Position numbers and translations under genes: made by a program | Source: Diplocarpon mali | Lineage: Eukaryota > Ascomycota > Leotiomycetes > Helotiales > Drepanopezizaceae | NCBI GenBank assembly: GCA_024741835.1 | Contig: JAENRP010000227.1 | Span: 1-64,000 of the forward strand | Reading direction: 5' to 3' | DNA length: 64,000 nt | Part shown: piece by piece, positions 47,063 through 59,631 of the stretch | Position numbering within the stretch: the stretch's first letter is position 1 | Layout of the letters: every line of letters begins with the position of its first letter | The notes under the pieces: generated by a model | Database searches by the model: none | The model's input: only the letters and a program-made list of their open reading frames with translations | What the model was told of the DNA's origin: nothing

Positions 47063-50000
47063 ATGGCATCGCAAAAACGGGTCAGGCATGACGAAGACGA
47101 GGAGGCCATTGCACTGGAAAGTACTAACTCTGCGTTGCGAAACGAAAGTGTAAGTTTCTATACCTGGCCCCATGCCTATGCGCCATTTGCTGATGCGCTT
47201 CGAAGTATCACAAGAGGCCACGTCTATCCGTTGAAAACGAGAGAGCCTTGAAACCTGCGAATTCGCGCAATGCTAGCGCTTCACAATCCTCAGATAGTAG
47301 CGATTCTGACGAGGAAATTCCGGATACAGTCGACGATGGAAATAGACAGCCACCCAGCACGCAGTACGAATTGGTGCGGGATGGGGACTGGCAGCACCTT
47401 GCAAACACTGACGAAGATGATAAAATTGCCGAGAGGAGGATGCTCGCGAGGAACAGGCGGGTCGGCAAGAATCGTGCGAATGAGAATGCAATAATCGAGA
47501 AAATCACATGTGTCAACTTTATGTGTCACGAGAAACTTGAAGTCAAGCTGGGGCCTCTCATCAACTTTGTAGTCGGTATGAATGGGAGTGGGAAAAGCGC
47601 CGTTCTTACCGCCATCACGCTGTGTCTAGGAGGAAAGGCAGCAGCTACGAATCGTGGAGCCAGCCTGAAAAGTCTCATCAAAGAGGGAACAGACCAGGCC
47701 GTCCTGATCATTCAACTAAAAAACAAAGGCAATGATGCATACCAGCCTGATATCTATGGAGAGTCTATCATCGTCGAGCGCCATTTTTCGCGATCTGGGA
47801 GTAGCAGCTTCAAGCTGAAGACTGCCTCGGGGCGCATTATATCTTCCAAGAAAGGAGATGTCGATGATCTCGTCGAATATTATCAGCTGCAGGTTGACAA
47901 TCCCATGAACGTTCTGACACAGGATGCGGCCAAGTCCTTCATCACCGCCTCGACGCCGGCTCAGAAATACAAGTTCTTCGTGGAAGGTGTTCAGCTTGAG
48001 GCTTTGAATAATGACTACAAAATCGTACTGGACACGTGCGAAGCAATCAACTCCAAGCTTCACGAATCGAAAGATGACTTAAAGTTTCTCAAGAAGAAGT
48101 CGGATGATGCCACTGCTAAGCACGAGGCTGTCAATAAGCGTAGGGAAGCCAAAGCCGAGTTAACTGCTCTCGGTGGGAAGTTTGCTTGGTCACAGGTGCG
48201 CGACAAGGAAGTAGAGCTCGCCAAGATGGATGATGAGATTGCAGAACACCAGCGGGAGATTCAAAACGCCGAAGCGGTCTCCAATGAGAAGGACGAGGCA
48301 TTTCGGAAATCCGAGGAGGGCCTAAGTCGTGCAAAGGAGGCCCAGGCTTTTCTTGAAGAAGAATTGCCCGCCTTGAATGAGGAGGTAGAAGGTGCCCGGA
48401 CGATTTCTGAAATAGCTGCGACCGATGTGCAGAGTATTCATACACAGCACAAGACCATTGTAAGCGAACTCAAAGTAGCAAAGGCGAAGGTCCAAAGTAT
48501 CAAGGACGAGATCATCAAGGAAGAGCAGCGGCTCCAGGATGCCAATGGAGGTGCTCATGATCAGAAGCTCGACGACCTTGCTCAAGCAAAGCATGCCTAT
48601 GAAGATGCCAAAGCTGCCTTGAAACGGAACGAAGAAGGACGCTCTACGGTCGAGACGAGAAATCGAAACGCAATAGAAGTAATTAAGGCGTTAGAAGAAC
48701 CATTGCGATCTAAGACTGAAGAATATAACCGCGCTAAGACAGTGCTGACTTCTTTGAATACTAATCCGGGGGGTCCTTTAGCAGGATATGATCGAAAAAT
48801 GAGTGATCTGCTGAAAGCAATCCAAAACGATCGAGGATTCCGAGAGAAGCCGGTTGGCCCCATGGGGTTGCATGTCAAGCTTTTGCAGCCAAAATGGTCC
48901 GCGGTACTTGAAGCAACACTCAGCGGCGCTCTGAACGGTTTTGTTGTGACGAGCAAAGCAGACCAGACGAGATTATCTTCGCTACTCGTAAGTACTATGA
49001 TTGACCGTTCCTTTTTCTAGCTCACCTATCTTGGGTCTCTTTTACCTAAATCTAGAATGTGGGCTGATCTATCAACTTCCAGAAGCAATTCAACATGGGC
49101 TATTGCCAGGTGTCTATCGGCGATAGTTCGCCCATCGACACAACAGGCCACGAACCAGACCCTGAGGTGCGCTAGACTGCTCCCGGATTCTCAATTGCAC
49201 AATCATTGATATGGGAAGGAATATTGCAGGAGACAATCAAACGCTAACCCGGCGATATTAGTACGACACCATATACAGAGTATTGAATATTGACAACGAA
49301 CTTGTGAAACGTCAGTTGATCATCGGAAGTATCATCGATCAGACAATCTTGATCGCCAGCCGGTCTGAAGCTATACATGTCATGTATAGTGGGACCAGAC
49401 CAAAGAACGTGAAGCAATGCTATACAATACATGACAGCTCGAGGAATCACGGCCATCGCCTTGGGTTTGGTCCTCGCGGTGGGATGGACCAGTCGCCTAT
49501 CAATCCACCAAAGGGCCAGTCGCGGATGAAAATCGACCGTGCGAGTCAAATCAGCCACCAGCAAGAGACCGTACACCACCTTGAGCTCCAGAAGAACAAA
49601 CTCACCGAAGACTACGAGCGAGCTAGGCAAGAGGCTGCAAGGTGGAAAACCCAGCTGGCACAAGACCTCAGAGATCACAAAAAGCTCAAGATTGAAAGTC
49701 AGAGGACTGGGCGAGCAGTGGAAGATATCCAGGCAGAGATTGAGAATCTACGAGGAGACGATGGAAGTCTCGATGATCTCAAAAGAGAACTGGAAGATGC
49801 AGAGAAGCAGGTGGTGACATTCGGAGAGGCCTACGGTAATGCAGGGCTTGAAAGAAAGAAACTAAGCGACATTTCGAGCGAAAAGAAACGAGCTCTGGAC
49901 GCTGTGAAACAACGTCTGGCGGAGTTCGAAGCCAAATTGCTGAAGGCTCGGGGAAAAGTTGCAAGATTGCACCAAGTTCGGATGCATGTCCTCACGGAGA

Positions 50001-50932
50001 AGAATAACGCAGTAGAAACTGTTGGAAGACTGTGTCAGGAAAAGCTCGGTCTCGAAAGAGAACGCAATGAGCATCATGCCCACATAGTCAGCTGTATAGC
50101 CGAAGCAGAAGAGATCTGCCCGCGGCCACATCTCGGCCCCGAAGACAACTCCGCTAATCTTGATCGCCGATGCGAAGCCCTTTCCAAAAAGCTTAAGGAT
50201 TATCAGAGAGCTCAAGGCGGGAGTGACTCTGAAATTAGCGATGCCGCCGTCGAGGCGTTGAAAGTTTTCCGTGCTGCACAATCATCCAGAAGAGAGATGA
50301 TTTGCCTTTTGGATCTCCTCAAGCAGTCGTTCGCACTCAGAATGGAACAGTTCAGGCAATTCCAAAGACACATATCTGCAAGGTCTCGTATGAATTTCGT
50401 ATACCTACTCAGTGAACGAGCATTCCGTGGGAAGCTCACGATTGATCATCGGGCCAAAGAGCTTGATGTCCACGTTGAGCCCGACGAAACATCGAGGAGC
50501 AGCAAAGGGCGGAAAACGAAGACGCTCTCTGGTGGCGAGAAGTCATTCTCGTCGGTGTGTCTGCTCCTGGCTCTATGGGAGGCAATGGGTGCTCCCCTCC
50601 GATGCTTGGACGAGTTCGATGTCTTCATGGACGATGTGAACCGAGATGTGAGCACCAAAATGATTGCAAGTACACCCGCTGTTGCTCCGCAAATGGTTGA
50701 TAACTCTCGACAGATCAGTGCTGCTCGTAAAGCAGTCGGACGGCAGTTCATCCTGATCACCCCCAAGGCTCTTGGGGCTGGTCTGGATGTTGACGAAGAT
50801 GTAGAAATGATCAAGTAAGTCCAACCCTGAGCACTCAATTCCCATAGAATATGATTACTCACGCCATATTTCAGGTTGGAAGATCCTCGACAGAAGCAAA
50901 GGCGGATCGATGACATGCTTGCGACTAGTTGA
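47063..50932 (+). CDS. SMC6: Smc6, SMC5/6 DNA-repair complex ATPase
   Basis: Exons 47063-47149, 47206-48987, 49083-49166, 49262-50814 and 50875-50932 give about 1187 aa. MASQKRVRHDEDEE at 47063 is preferred; an in-frame ATG at 47009 is the alternative. Landmarks are Walker A VVGMNGSGKSAVLTAITLCL, two long coiled coils, a hinge region containing GPMGLHVKL...VLEATLSGALNGFVV, the ABC signature TLSGGEKSFSSVCLLLALWE and Walker B RCLDEFDVFMDDVNRDVSTK. The end GRQFILITPKALG is typical of Smc6 and excludes Smc5. The complex acts in homologous recombination and replication-fork repair. Between STKMI and ISAARK lie 16 extra codons (50666-50713) that begin GCAAGT and end CAG, so a GC-AG intron is likely and the mature protein would be 1171 aa. 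Confidence 0.92.
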
Positions 50933-51142
50933 ACAAAGATTTTCTGACTCAAAAAAAAAAGAAATTCTATGATATGATACGAGAGCGCGTCTTGATTTTG
51001 AGGCGTAATGGCGTCCCATGGCATACAGAACTCTAGTGGTAAGTGGACTCTGGTTTGGCGACTATCTCTTTCCATCACAGATACTGCATGCTGAACGCAA
51101 CAATTCATCCATCGAAAGCCTTGGCCTTCGTACAGCAATGCC

Positions 51143-51957
51143 TCATATTCTTACTCCTTTACTCCTTAGTACATTCAAGCCAGCACTAGCCGTGAAGCCC
51201 ACCCATTGTCCCACCGCCCCCAGCGTACTTCCCAGAGCCTGAGAATCTCCAAACCTCCTCTCCAAGAAGTCTCTCGTCTCGGCGTACCCTGGCGACTGGT
51301 CTCTCGTCATGAACAGGTCCGTCGCGGCATATATTGTAGACAGCGACGCTCTTTTGGTATACCAGCTCGAATCCACCGACTTGTCACCAGCCAGAAACCA
51401 AATCTCGTCTGAGAGGGAGGAGAGCTCCGAGATGGCCGTAGGGATGTTTGAAGGTTGGGCCATCAACGCCAATGCCTAATCTCGTCAATTCTTCTTCTCG
51501 GATCCCGGCGACGCCACTCTCAAGACGGCTGACATACCTCCTGCCACCGATGCACAACGTCCGCGTTCGCCACCAGCCTCTCCCACGTCAGCTCCTTGAC
51601 TTTCGTCCCCACGGTCCCTCCCCCCTCGACAATCGCGCTCGCGCGCTCGGCGAGTCCTCGTCTCTGGCTCCACAGATGGTAGTGCGCCACGCTGAACGCG
51701 CCTCTCGGGAACAGGTTGACCGAGGCATCGATGTAGCCGGCGTCTCGGGCGCCCAGGGAGAGGGTCGTGAGGGTGAAGCCAGAGGAGGGGACGTGTGGGA
51801 GCGAGGCGGAGAGGATGCGGCGCTCGATAGGGGTGAAGGGGCCCGGCGGAGGCGGGTGGTCGTAGGAGTGGTAGTTGGCGCTTCTGAAGAGGGCCGTCGG
51901 CAGGCCGTCGCTGCGAGGCCGTAGCCGGGGGAGGAGGGTGTGAGCCTTGGTCGCCAT
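51143..51957 (-). CDS. COQ9: ubiquinone biosynthesis protein Coq9
   Basis: Minus-strand exons 51957-51538 and 51475-51143 give 250 aa. The N-terminus (MATKAHTLLPRLRPRSDGLP) is a mitochondrial presequence. The body has the Coq9 pattern: LSASLPHVPSSGFTLTTLSL, GYIDASVNLFPRGAFSVAHY, WERLVANADVVHRWQE joined by splicing to ALALMAQPSNIPTAISELSS, then WYTKRASLSTIYAATDLFMT and a C-terminal amphipathic segment LERRFGDSQALGSTLGAVGQ. Coq9 is a TetR-like lipid-binding protein that presents intermediates to Coq7 on the inner membrane. The intron is 62 nt. It is convergent with SMC6, the stops being 210 bp apart. Confidence 0.92.
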
Positions 51958-52218
51958 TGTTGGGGCGTGAGTCGTTGTGACGAGGCAGTTGGAGGTGAGG
52001 TGCGGTGCCAAGACGAGGCTCTGGGCGCGAGGCTGAGACCTCTTGCGACGATGTTTACAAATCCTCAGTGGAGATTCGATGTGCGTGCAAAGCTCGTAGC
52101 AGCGCCACTGACCACGACCTGATTTCTCTCCCATTTGCTCGATTGTCACAGGGCGACATGGAAATTGCAGGCCGAGAAGTCAACCGTATCGTGACTACGT
52201 GGGCGATGCCATCACCAC

Positions 52219-53553
52219 CTATCTCCTACTGCTCAATTCCTCCCACTGAACGCCAACCCATTCCTCTACGTAGCCGACCCCGTCGCTCACGCCGTTCTGC
52301 TGGCAATCCTCCTCGCAGACCGCCACAAGGATCGTTCCCCATTCCATCCCATCGATACTCGTCTCTTCCCTCTCCAGCTCCGTGATCGCGTGCGGTGTCA
52401 ACTGCACCTCGAACACTCTCCCCGCACCACAGTTCACACACCTCGGAACATGATTCCCGGTCGCAGAAGCCAGCCGGACCTTCACGTTCTCCCTGCCAGA
52501 GCCGGCCAGGAGCTTGCCCACAGCGTCGTCCTTGGAGTAGAGTAGAGGCTGGCCCTTGAACTCGTAGCGGATGACCTGTTCGGGGTTCTGCGCGAGTCTG
52601 TCGGCGAATCTCTGGAAGGTCTTGTCCAGTGTGCTCTCGTACACGTCCCCGTCTTCTTTCTGGTTTCCCGAGCCGCCGCCTTCGTCGACGTCCATCGTCG
52701 GGGTGGGGACCGGCCGGTCCTCGACTCTATCGAGCGTCTCGTAGTCGGCGTCTACAAGATAGTGCAGCGGGTAGGCGGTTGGGAGCTCGCATTCGGGGGG
52801 CCACGGTTCTGGGGGCGGCGGAGGGCCGGACTGCGCCGTGTCGTTGCTCAGGGAGAGGGCCGAGGCAAATGTTTTGGGGAGATCGGCAGCTGCTGAGGGC
52901 GGAGCCGGGGGGGTCTGGCTCGCGGGAACAGATACCGGGGCGCCCGAATCTGCAAACGGGTTGCTCGACGCCGGCGAGGAGGATGTCGAGAATGGATTCG
53001 TGGATCCGGGACGCGAGCTCGGCACCGGGGGCCCTCCGAACAAGGCCTCTCCTAGGTTGATCGCAGGCTTCGCAGGCCGTGTCTCGGCAGGCTTTGTATT
53101 CCTCTTCTTGTTCTTCGCAGCTTCTGAGACCCTGATGCCCCTCAACACCCTCACGCTACCCTCCTTGCGGCGGCACGTCTTCCTCCGACACGTCAACACG
53201 TAGAGTCGTCTCTCGTGCCCGGGGAAGATTTCCGGCAGGTCTCCGTTGAGCTGTAAGAGTAGTACCATGAGATCGCTGCAGACTCGGCATTTTGCAAGCG
53301 CAGCAGATGGCGGGGTAGCGGGGTCGAGCCAGGACTGTGAGAAATGAATGTCAGCATCTGGCTTCCTCAGCTCGGATCTGGAAATGTCCCGAGATAGAGG
53401 CAAGTCTCTGGACAATATCACACATACCGGTCTTCCCCCGAGATAGCTGATCGTGTCGTCTGATGCCTCTCTCGAAGCGTAGCCAAGCAAGACGTTCGTC
53501 TCTGTGTAGTCGCTGTCCTCGCCACCAGAAGAATCGCTGTCGTGGGGCGCCAT
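52219..53553 (-). CDS. TSR4: 20S rRNA accumulation protein Tsr4 (PDCD2 family)
   Basis: Minus-strand exons 53553-53428 and 53334-52219 give 413 aa. ATG 53553 (MAPHDSDSSGGEDSDYTET) begins the family-like acidic start; the frame is open further upstream but reads poorly. Conserved features are NVLLGYASREASDDTISYLG then GRP joined to SWLDPATPPS. These are followed by CRVCSDLMVLLLQLNGDLPE, YVLTCRRKTCRRKEGSVRVL, and a C-terminal PDCD2_C domain with PEQVIRYEFKGQPLLYSKDD, VPRCVNCGAGRVFEVQLTPH and MEWGTILVAVCEEDC. Tsr4 is the cytoplasmic chaperone of Rps2 (uS5) needed for 20S pre-rRNA maturation. The intron (53335-53427, 93 nt) is a multiple of three and stop-free, so retention would add 31 residues. 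Confidence 0.9.
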   Translation of the reverse strand: MAPHDSDSSGGEDSDYTETNVLLGYASREASDDTISYLGGRPVCVILSRDLPLSRDISRSELRKPDADIHFSQSWLDPATPPSAALAKCRVCSDLMVLLLQLNGDLPEIFPGHERRLYVLTCRRKTCRRKEGSVRVLRGIRVSEAAKNKKRNTKPAETRPAKPAINLGEALFGGPPVPSSRPGSTNPFSTSSSPASSNPFADSGAPVSVPASQTPPAPPSAAADLPKTFASALSLSNDTAQSGPPPPPEPWPPECELPTAYPLHYLVDADYETLDRVEDRPVPTPTMDVDEGGGSGNQKEDGDVYESTLDKTFQRFADRLAQNPEQVIRYEFKGQPLLYSKDDAVGKLLAGSGRENVKVRLASATGNHVPRCVNCGAGRVFEVQLTPHAITELEREETSIDGMEWGTILVAVCEEDCQQNGVSDGVGYVEEWVGVQWEELSSRR

Positions 53554-54027
53554 AAACTCTCGCACTTCAGGCACGGCAGTCTCCGGGCAGTGCCTTGAGC
53601 GTCTAATCAACAGGGTGGGTGTTTTCTGAATACACATCAAGATGTCGAGATTTTTTTGCCTTGGCGAATGGGCAAGGCTGGTAAATCTGGTCGGCCAATC
53701 ACATGGCCGACTCGGCGCTCATTTGCTCCAGGAAGTCTCGCCTCGTAGCATATATATATATAAATTTATATCTCTCTATCTCTCTCTCAATAATAGCCGC
53801 CCAGGTCGCAACATGGAAATTTATGTGTACAATTCACGCACCAATCGCCATCGCGTGCGTCTCACCTCAAAGTAGACTACGCGCCACGCCCGCAATATTG
53901 TCCTCCAATGGAAGAAAACTACGAAAGGCAAAAGGGAATTGACAATATCAATACAGGTGCATCCACATCACTCATAAGTCAGCTCAGCGACATTAAATCG
54001 CCCTGTACCTGGCATAAACACCACGTA
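53554..54027. other. intergenic stretch TSR4 / BCK1
   Basis: 474 bp with the TSR4 promoter and the BCK1 3' flank. A TATATATATATAAATTTATAT tract followed by a CTCT run occurs near 53750-53790, about 200-240 bp upstream of the TSR4 start, and may be promoter or UTR low-complexity sequence. Confidence 0.5.
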
Positions 54028-57000
54028 TCAAAATGCGCCGCGAATCTTTGCGTATAAGTCGGTGTCGAGAAAATTATAGTTCGGGTCCAGCTCGCAGAAC
54101 GGGTGTTGCGAAAGGAGGGTATCGGCAGTAGGACGCTCAGAAGGATCACTGCACTGACAGTCAGTACCTGGTTTGAGGACGGATGGTCGGTAGACTCACA
54201 TCTGGAAGCAATCAGCCATGAAAGCAACAGCCACCGGACTGATGTTCATAGACACATCATCAGGGACAGGCGGTGCCTCGTTCAGGCTACCCAGCTTGTA
54301 GATTGCCCCAACCGTTTCCTCTTTACTCCAGGGTCTCCGACCTGCGAACATCTCGAGAACTACGCATCCAAGGGACCAAATATCCACTTTCGCTGAGTAG
54401 CCTTGGCCTTGGGAGCGGACAACCTCAGGAGCCATCCAGAACACGGAACCTTGCATATTATTCGTTGAATCGTTGCCGTAAATATTATCGGTCTTCTTAG
54501 ATATCCCGAAATCGGAGATCTTGCACGTCCCGTCGAGATCGAGCAATATGTTGTCCGCCTTCAAATCTCGATGAAGGATGCCTTCTCGATGCAGATATGC
54601 GAGGCCAGAGAGTGTCTGGCGCGTGAGAGAGCTCACTACTGTCTCCTCGAATTTGCCATGCTTACGCAGACAACTACCAACGCTACCGCCAGAAATATAC
54701 TCCAGGAAGATGCTGATCGACATTTCCTTTCGCTCGCAGCCGAGGTATTGCACAATGTTGACGTGATCGAGGTGTTGCATCGTATCGATTTCCTGGTCGA
54801 GAGCGGCGACCATTTCTCTCATCTTCTCCTTGTCATTCCCAGCGTTTCCAGCAGCTTTCGCACTCACTTCGACCTGCTTCACAGCCAAGAATTCTCCAGT
54901 CGTAGCGTTCATTCCCAAGTAGACACGGCCATATGTACCTTTGCCGATCAATTGGCCCTTGAACCATCGGAAAGTTGCCTGCCGTTTCGGAATATTGTCT
55001 TGAGGGATGTGGGGTAGAATCATGCTGCCACGCTTGGGTTTGATTTGCACGATGTTGGCTCCGAACATTTTGGTACTCTTTCGTCGAAGCATTATACTGG
55101 ATGGCCCGCCTTGCGAAAGGGGCGCCGTGAGCCGCTTGTTTGCCTCATGGGCTCCTCTGGCCACCTCACGGATCGACTTCATGCGGCCCAGACCACCCGA
55201 ACGACGAATGTTTCGTTGCGCAATACTATGCATCGAGTCTGGCCTTTCCAAAGCCTTGAGAGTAGATTCATCCGAACCGAGGGTATCGCCAGCCCTGTAA
55301 GATAAATGAGAGCGGAATGAGCTTGTCGTTACCCCCTCGCCCAAACTTAGGCCGGCCTGAGCAGCCGCAAGCTGCTCTAACGTTCCCTGCTCGGCTATGG
55401 GTGATATGGGCGGAGAGGACCCAGCCGTCTCTTCCACGACCGGCTGGTCCAAGTCCAGATTGGGGAAGAAGTCATCAAGGTGGTTGATAAGGGCTTCTGC
55501 GGGAGGCCTGCTCGCCCACAAATCTTCTCTGGCGAAGGATTCACGACGGAGTAGCCTGGCACTCATATCTTCTGAAGACTCCGCAGACCAGCCGCCCTCG
55601 GAATTAGCAGAGCCAGGATTTCGGCGCTGGGCCCGCTTTCCCCAGCTCCGTGCGCTCTCATCCTCGAAATCCGGAGATCTCACGTTGCTCGTAACACTGT
55701 CCGTATTCTTTGGCGATGTAAAGGAGACCGACAGGCCCTTCTTTGATCTTGAGGTCTTGATCGTCAAGCTTGGCCTCTTCCCCACACCATTTGCATCGGC
55801 GCCATGATCTTCCTCCGCGATGACCCCTCTCAAGCCAGACTTCGTCGCCGGCTTGCGAGATGCAATCGGCACGGCGAAGAGGCCGTCGTCGGAATCGTCG
55901 TCGGAATCGGTCTGAGCATTCTGCGGTGACGGATTCTTGAAGTCAATACTAGACTCTGTGAAGTCCAGATTGGGCCCGTAAGACTTCCGGTTGCCTGGCG
56001 TGTTCACGCCAGGCGTGGCATGGGCGCTGTTTGGACTCAACTCAACGGGAGAAGGAGTTCCTTTAACCTCCTCCTCTGCAATCTTATTCATGACAGTATT
56101 TTCAGGTATCGTCAATGTCAAAGCGCGATTGCAGCTGCTGCTGGCACTCTCTCCGGGGCTGTAATCTGGGACCGTGAACGAGGTATCTCCTTTGCCCCAG
56201 GTCGTACTTCCAGGAGTCCCGCTCAAAGATCTGGAGCTGCTCCCCCGAGATTTCAATTCCACCGAAGCCATAGCACTTCGCCCCCTTTCAAAGTGATCAC
56301 TGCTGCCCGGGGGCGTTTTCTTGCCCGGCGATGAAACAGGAGCAAGGCTTGGGCTTGGGTGGCCAACTCCACCTAGCCTGCTTCCCATGCCCACGAGTGC
56401 GGCGGCTATTCCGCTACTAGATTGGGGTGATGGGGGAGCGGGCTTTCGTCTAGCGGATTCGGATATTTCCTGGAGCTGAGACGGGAACTGTTGCTCCCCA
56501 CCGGACAAGCGCCGGCCCTCGCTATCGACGCTTGCAAGCGACAGACGTGTTTGATGCCCAGTACCCTTGCTCAAGGAATTCGCCTTGAGCAGCGTAGCCG
56601 AGTCGGCCGGTGGTGGAGGAGGCTTCCTCTGGGGGAGAAGACCATCGAGCTTCTTATCCTCGAAGGGAGAACCCCGCGGCTGATCAAAATCGACATTACG
56701 ACCCACGATGCCAAAGGACCCGTCAGCGGAAGGTGTCTCCTTGCTTGCCTTCTTCCTGGCCAGATATGCTTTTTGTCTCCGTTCCATCTCAGCCTTATGC
56801 TCACTGACGGCCATCTCCATGAAGATGCGACGGTCGATGTCCGAGAGCTCGCTCCCGCCACCCTCTTGCTGCGAGCTCCGAAACTGCTTTAGACGATCGC
56901 GGACGGCATCTGACTGAGCTTGCGATCGTGCCTCTCCCGCCTGAGCGCTAGACGTTACCTTGATAGTATTCTGTCGAGAGCTTGGAGGAGATGAGCTTGA

Positions 57001-59631
57001 CCGTCTTCTCGCCCCGTGAAGCGCCGCGTAGGCTTCTTCATCCAAGGGGGCTGTAGGAAGTAGTCCGGGCGAGAGGCTGAGTTTGTCGCCAAAGCTCACT
57101 CCAAACGGAGCAGACTGTGGTACTGGATGGGGTGTTGTTGAGTTGGCTGGAGCTCGGACGTACAATTTTAGGCTTCCGGACTGGTCGGCTTTGGTCTTTC
57201 TGTGCAGCAAGAGCTTCTGGTCATCCAGCGCCTCATCATGCTCGGACCTACCAAGATCAGTCAGAAACATCTGCACAAATTCGACATCCAGTATGCCCAG
57301 CGTTGAACAGATCACGCTGCGAAGGTCGGCAGCAGAGTCGGCGTCGGTAACATCACAGAGACGATAATCCAAACCGTTCAGGGTGGCCAGAATGAAACTC
57401 CTTCCTGGGACTCCTCGACGGCCACGGTATCCAGTCGCATGGGCAAATTTGTCATACTCAGTGGCTGAAAAGGTCGAGGATGGCCGATCGAGGGAGGTCT
57501 CGCTGGAATTTTTCCCGTTGCCTAGTGCAAGACCTGGTTTGAAGCTCAGAGAAGGACTAGTAGGAGATTCGAGATACAACTCCTCTGGGGATGGGGCAGC
57601 CCCATCATCCTTTCTCCTTTTTCGAAAGTGCTTGAGAAATCCTTTCGTTTCTTTGGCAGATGTTGGTGGCTCCGACGTGGCAGATTTGTCTCCAGGATCT
57701 GATGACAATGGTCGTGCTCCGTTCATCCCATGACGACGACTCTCCTGGTTTCGTATCAGATTCATCTCGCCAACGGCCCCCCCCATACCACCACGTAGCA
57801 CCTGGCTGGCCCCCGGAGGGACTCCAGAGCCATAGATGGCTGTGCTGGAAGAGACCGAATCGGTGCTGTTACTTGCACGATGCCCATAGGTGTGGGCGTG
57901 TGGTGATGCCGGTAGACCTCCATGGTTGAAGGCTTGCAAGTTTGCAAATGCTCCCGGGCTGCCGCTCTTGGGACTGCCCTCTAAGCGAAGAGTGAGGCCC
58001 TCGCTCATGTCGCTGCTAGCACCGGGGCTGTGGAGGCGACTGCTATCACCGTCGATACTACGCAGAAAGTTTCTGTGATTTGTCCGATGGTGTGGGTCAG
58101 GATCTTGTGCAGTGTTACTGAGATTCGGCATCGTCGTGCTTCTACCGGAAAATCGTCGAGTTCCAAATCCTGGCCCCGGCCCTGTAGAAATCGACTGTCC
58201 GGGGCTATCCTCGTCGCCATTCGCTGTGCTCGGCGTAGAAACATGAACCTCTCGGCCCAGATTAGGAGAGCCTTCCACTGTACCCTCCGTCCCCGCACTT
58301 TGCACATTTGCCGTCGAAGACTTTCGCCGCGCATGAGATGGCTTCGACTCCAGCGGTCTTCCTGTGACAATGCTTCTGATCAGACGGCGCATCCTCTTGC
58401 CTTCGTCACGCTCTCTAGCTTGATCCCAGCCAGTGCCACTGTTGGAGCATTCTTTCGCAAGCCGAGGGTAGACCTGTTGATGCATCATGCCGAAATTGCC
58501 TCTTCCGCCATGCCCGCTCCCCAGTTCGAGGAACCCCGAGCCGGATATGTTCAGCGCTCTGAAGGTTTCCTGCCAATCGCTCGAGAAGGAGTGCTGCGAT
58601 AGCCAGAGGAGAACCCGGTCCATGGGCCACTGAGCTGCAGCATCACTCGGGGATGTTGGAGTGTGGATATTGCTAATACTCGATTGTTGGTGGAGGCCTT
58701 TGCTTGACTGCTGCGGATTGTGAGGGTTGCCTGAGGGGTGATATTCGGGGATGTGGATATTGTTGAACCGGTTCCCGGGCGTCTGAGACGGGTACATCCG
58801 ATCTCTGTCCTTGTAGTAGCTACTACTCTCGTCTTGAGGGGTAGAAAAGGCCGTGTCAGCGGTGTTCCTGGACGTTGACCTCGAACTGTAATCCGAGACG
58901 GCAGAAAACTCGGCACTGTCACCTCGACTAAAACTTGGCTCTTGCGTCCTACCAAAGCCTGGTATTCCGACCCCTGGCCCAAATGAATCTCCATGCGGTA
59001 TGTAGGTCGCTGACATCTGATGCTCGCTGGCCGGGGGAGGGGGTATCGATAATGGCGCCGGTTGGAGGGCAGCATAGTTCTGACCGGGATTATACGCTTG
59101 GTGCTGGCTGTTGACGGGGGGGTTGGGGGGAGGGAGAGGAAAGCCTCTAGCATCATACGACCTTCCCCAACTGCCTTGCCAATTGGATAGAGGGGGGGGG
59201 CCGGGCGGGGGAGGGATCACGGCGCCGGCATGGTTGCTCAGAGATGGAACGCTTCGCAGCGGCGGTGGTGGAGGGACGTATGGCAGTGGCGGCGGCGGGG
59301 GGACGTATTGCCCTGTTGCAGGTGCTTGTCGTTGCGCTGGGTTGTACATCGAGCCAGGCTGGTAGGAACTTGTCGTAGAGAAGGAGGGAGATGGCAGCAG
59401 GTCGCCGGCGGCTGATCTTGCTATCGGTCTCGTAGAATCCAAGCTCGGGTATGGCGAACTGCTGCCATACAGAGGCGCCAACAGTCCGCTTGATGAGCTC
59501 AAATTATACTGCGGAACGTCGCTGAGGAGGATGCCGTCGTTGATCGCCTCAACTTGTGACGGTTTCATCGGAGACAACGCCCTCTGGGTATCCGAGTTGA
59601 TCGACGAGGATCTTGTGCGCAGACTGCTCAT
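54028..59631 (-). CDS. BCK1: cell-wall-integrity MAP kinase kinase kinase Bck1
   Basis: Minus-strand exon 1 59631-54200 and exon 2 54148-54028 give 1850 aa. The 1810-codon first exon has no required intron. The order is a Ser-rich start, Pro-rich tracts (about 110-200, PPPPLPYVPPPPPLRSVP type), a SAM-like domain (about 330-420, MDRVLLWLSQHSFSSDWQET), and an RA-like domain (about 740-825, SFILATLNGLDYRLCDVTDA). A long disordered region follows, then a kinase domain (about 1555-1840). That domain has LIGKGTYGRVYLG, HRDLKADN, SDFGISKK, MQGSVFWMAPEVVRSQGQGY and KVDIWSLGCVVLEMFAGRRP. These kinase motifs are Bck1-specific rather than Ste11 or Ssk2. Exon 2 completes the domain with DPSERPTADTLLSQHPFCEL. 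Bck1 acts between Pkc1 and Mkk1/2. Confidence 0.93.
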
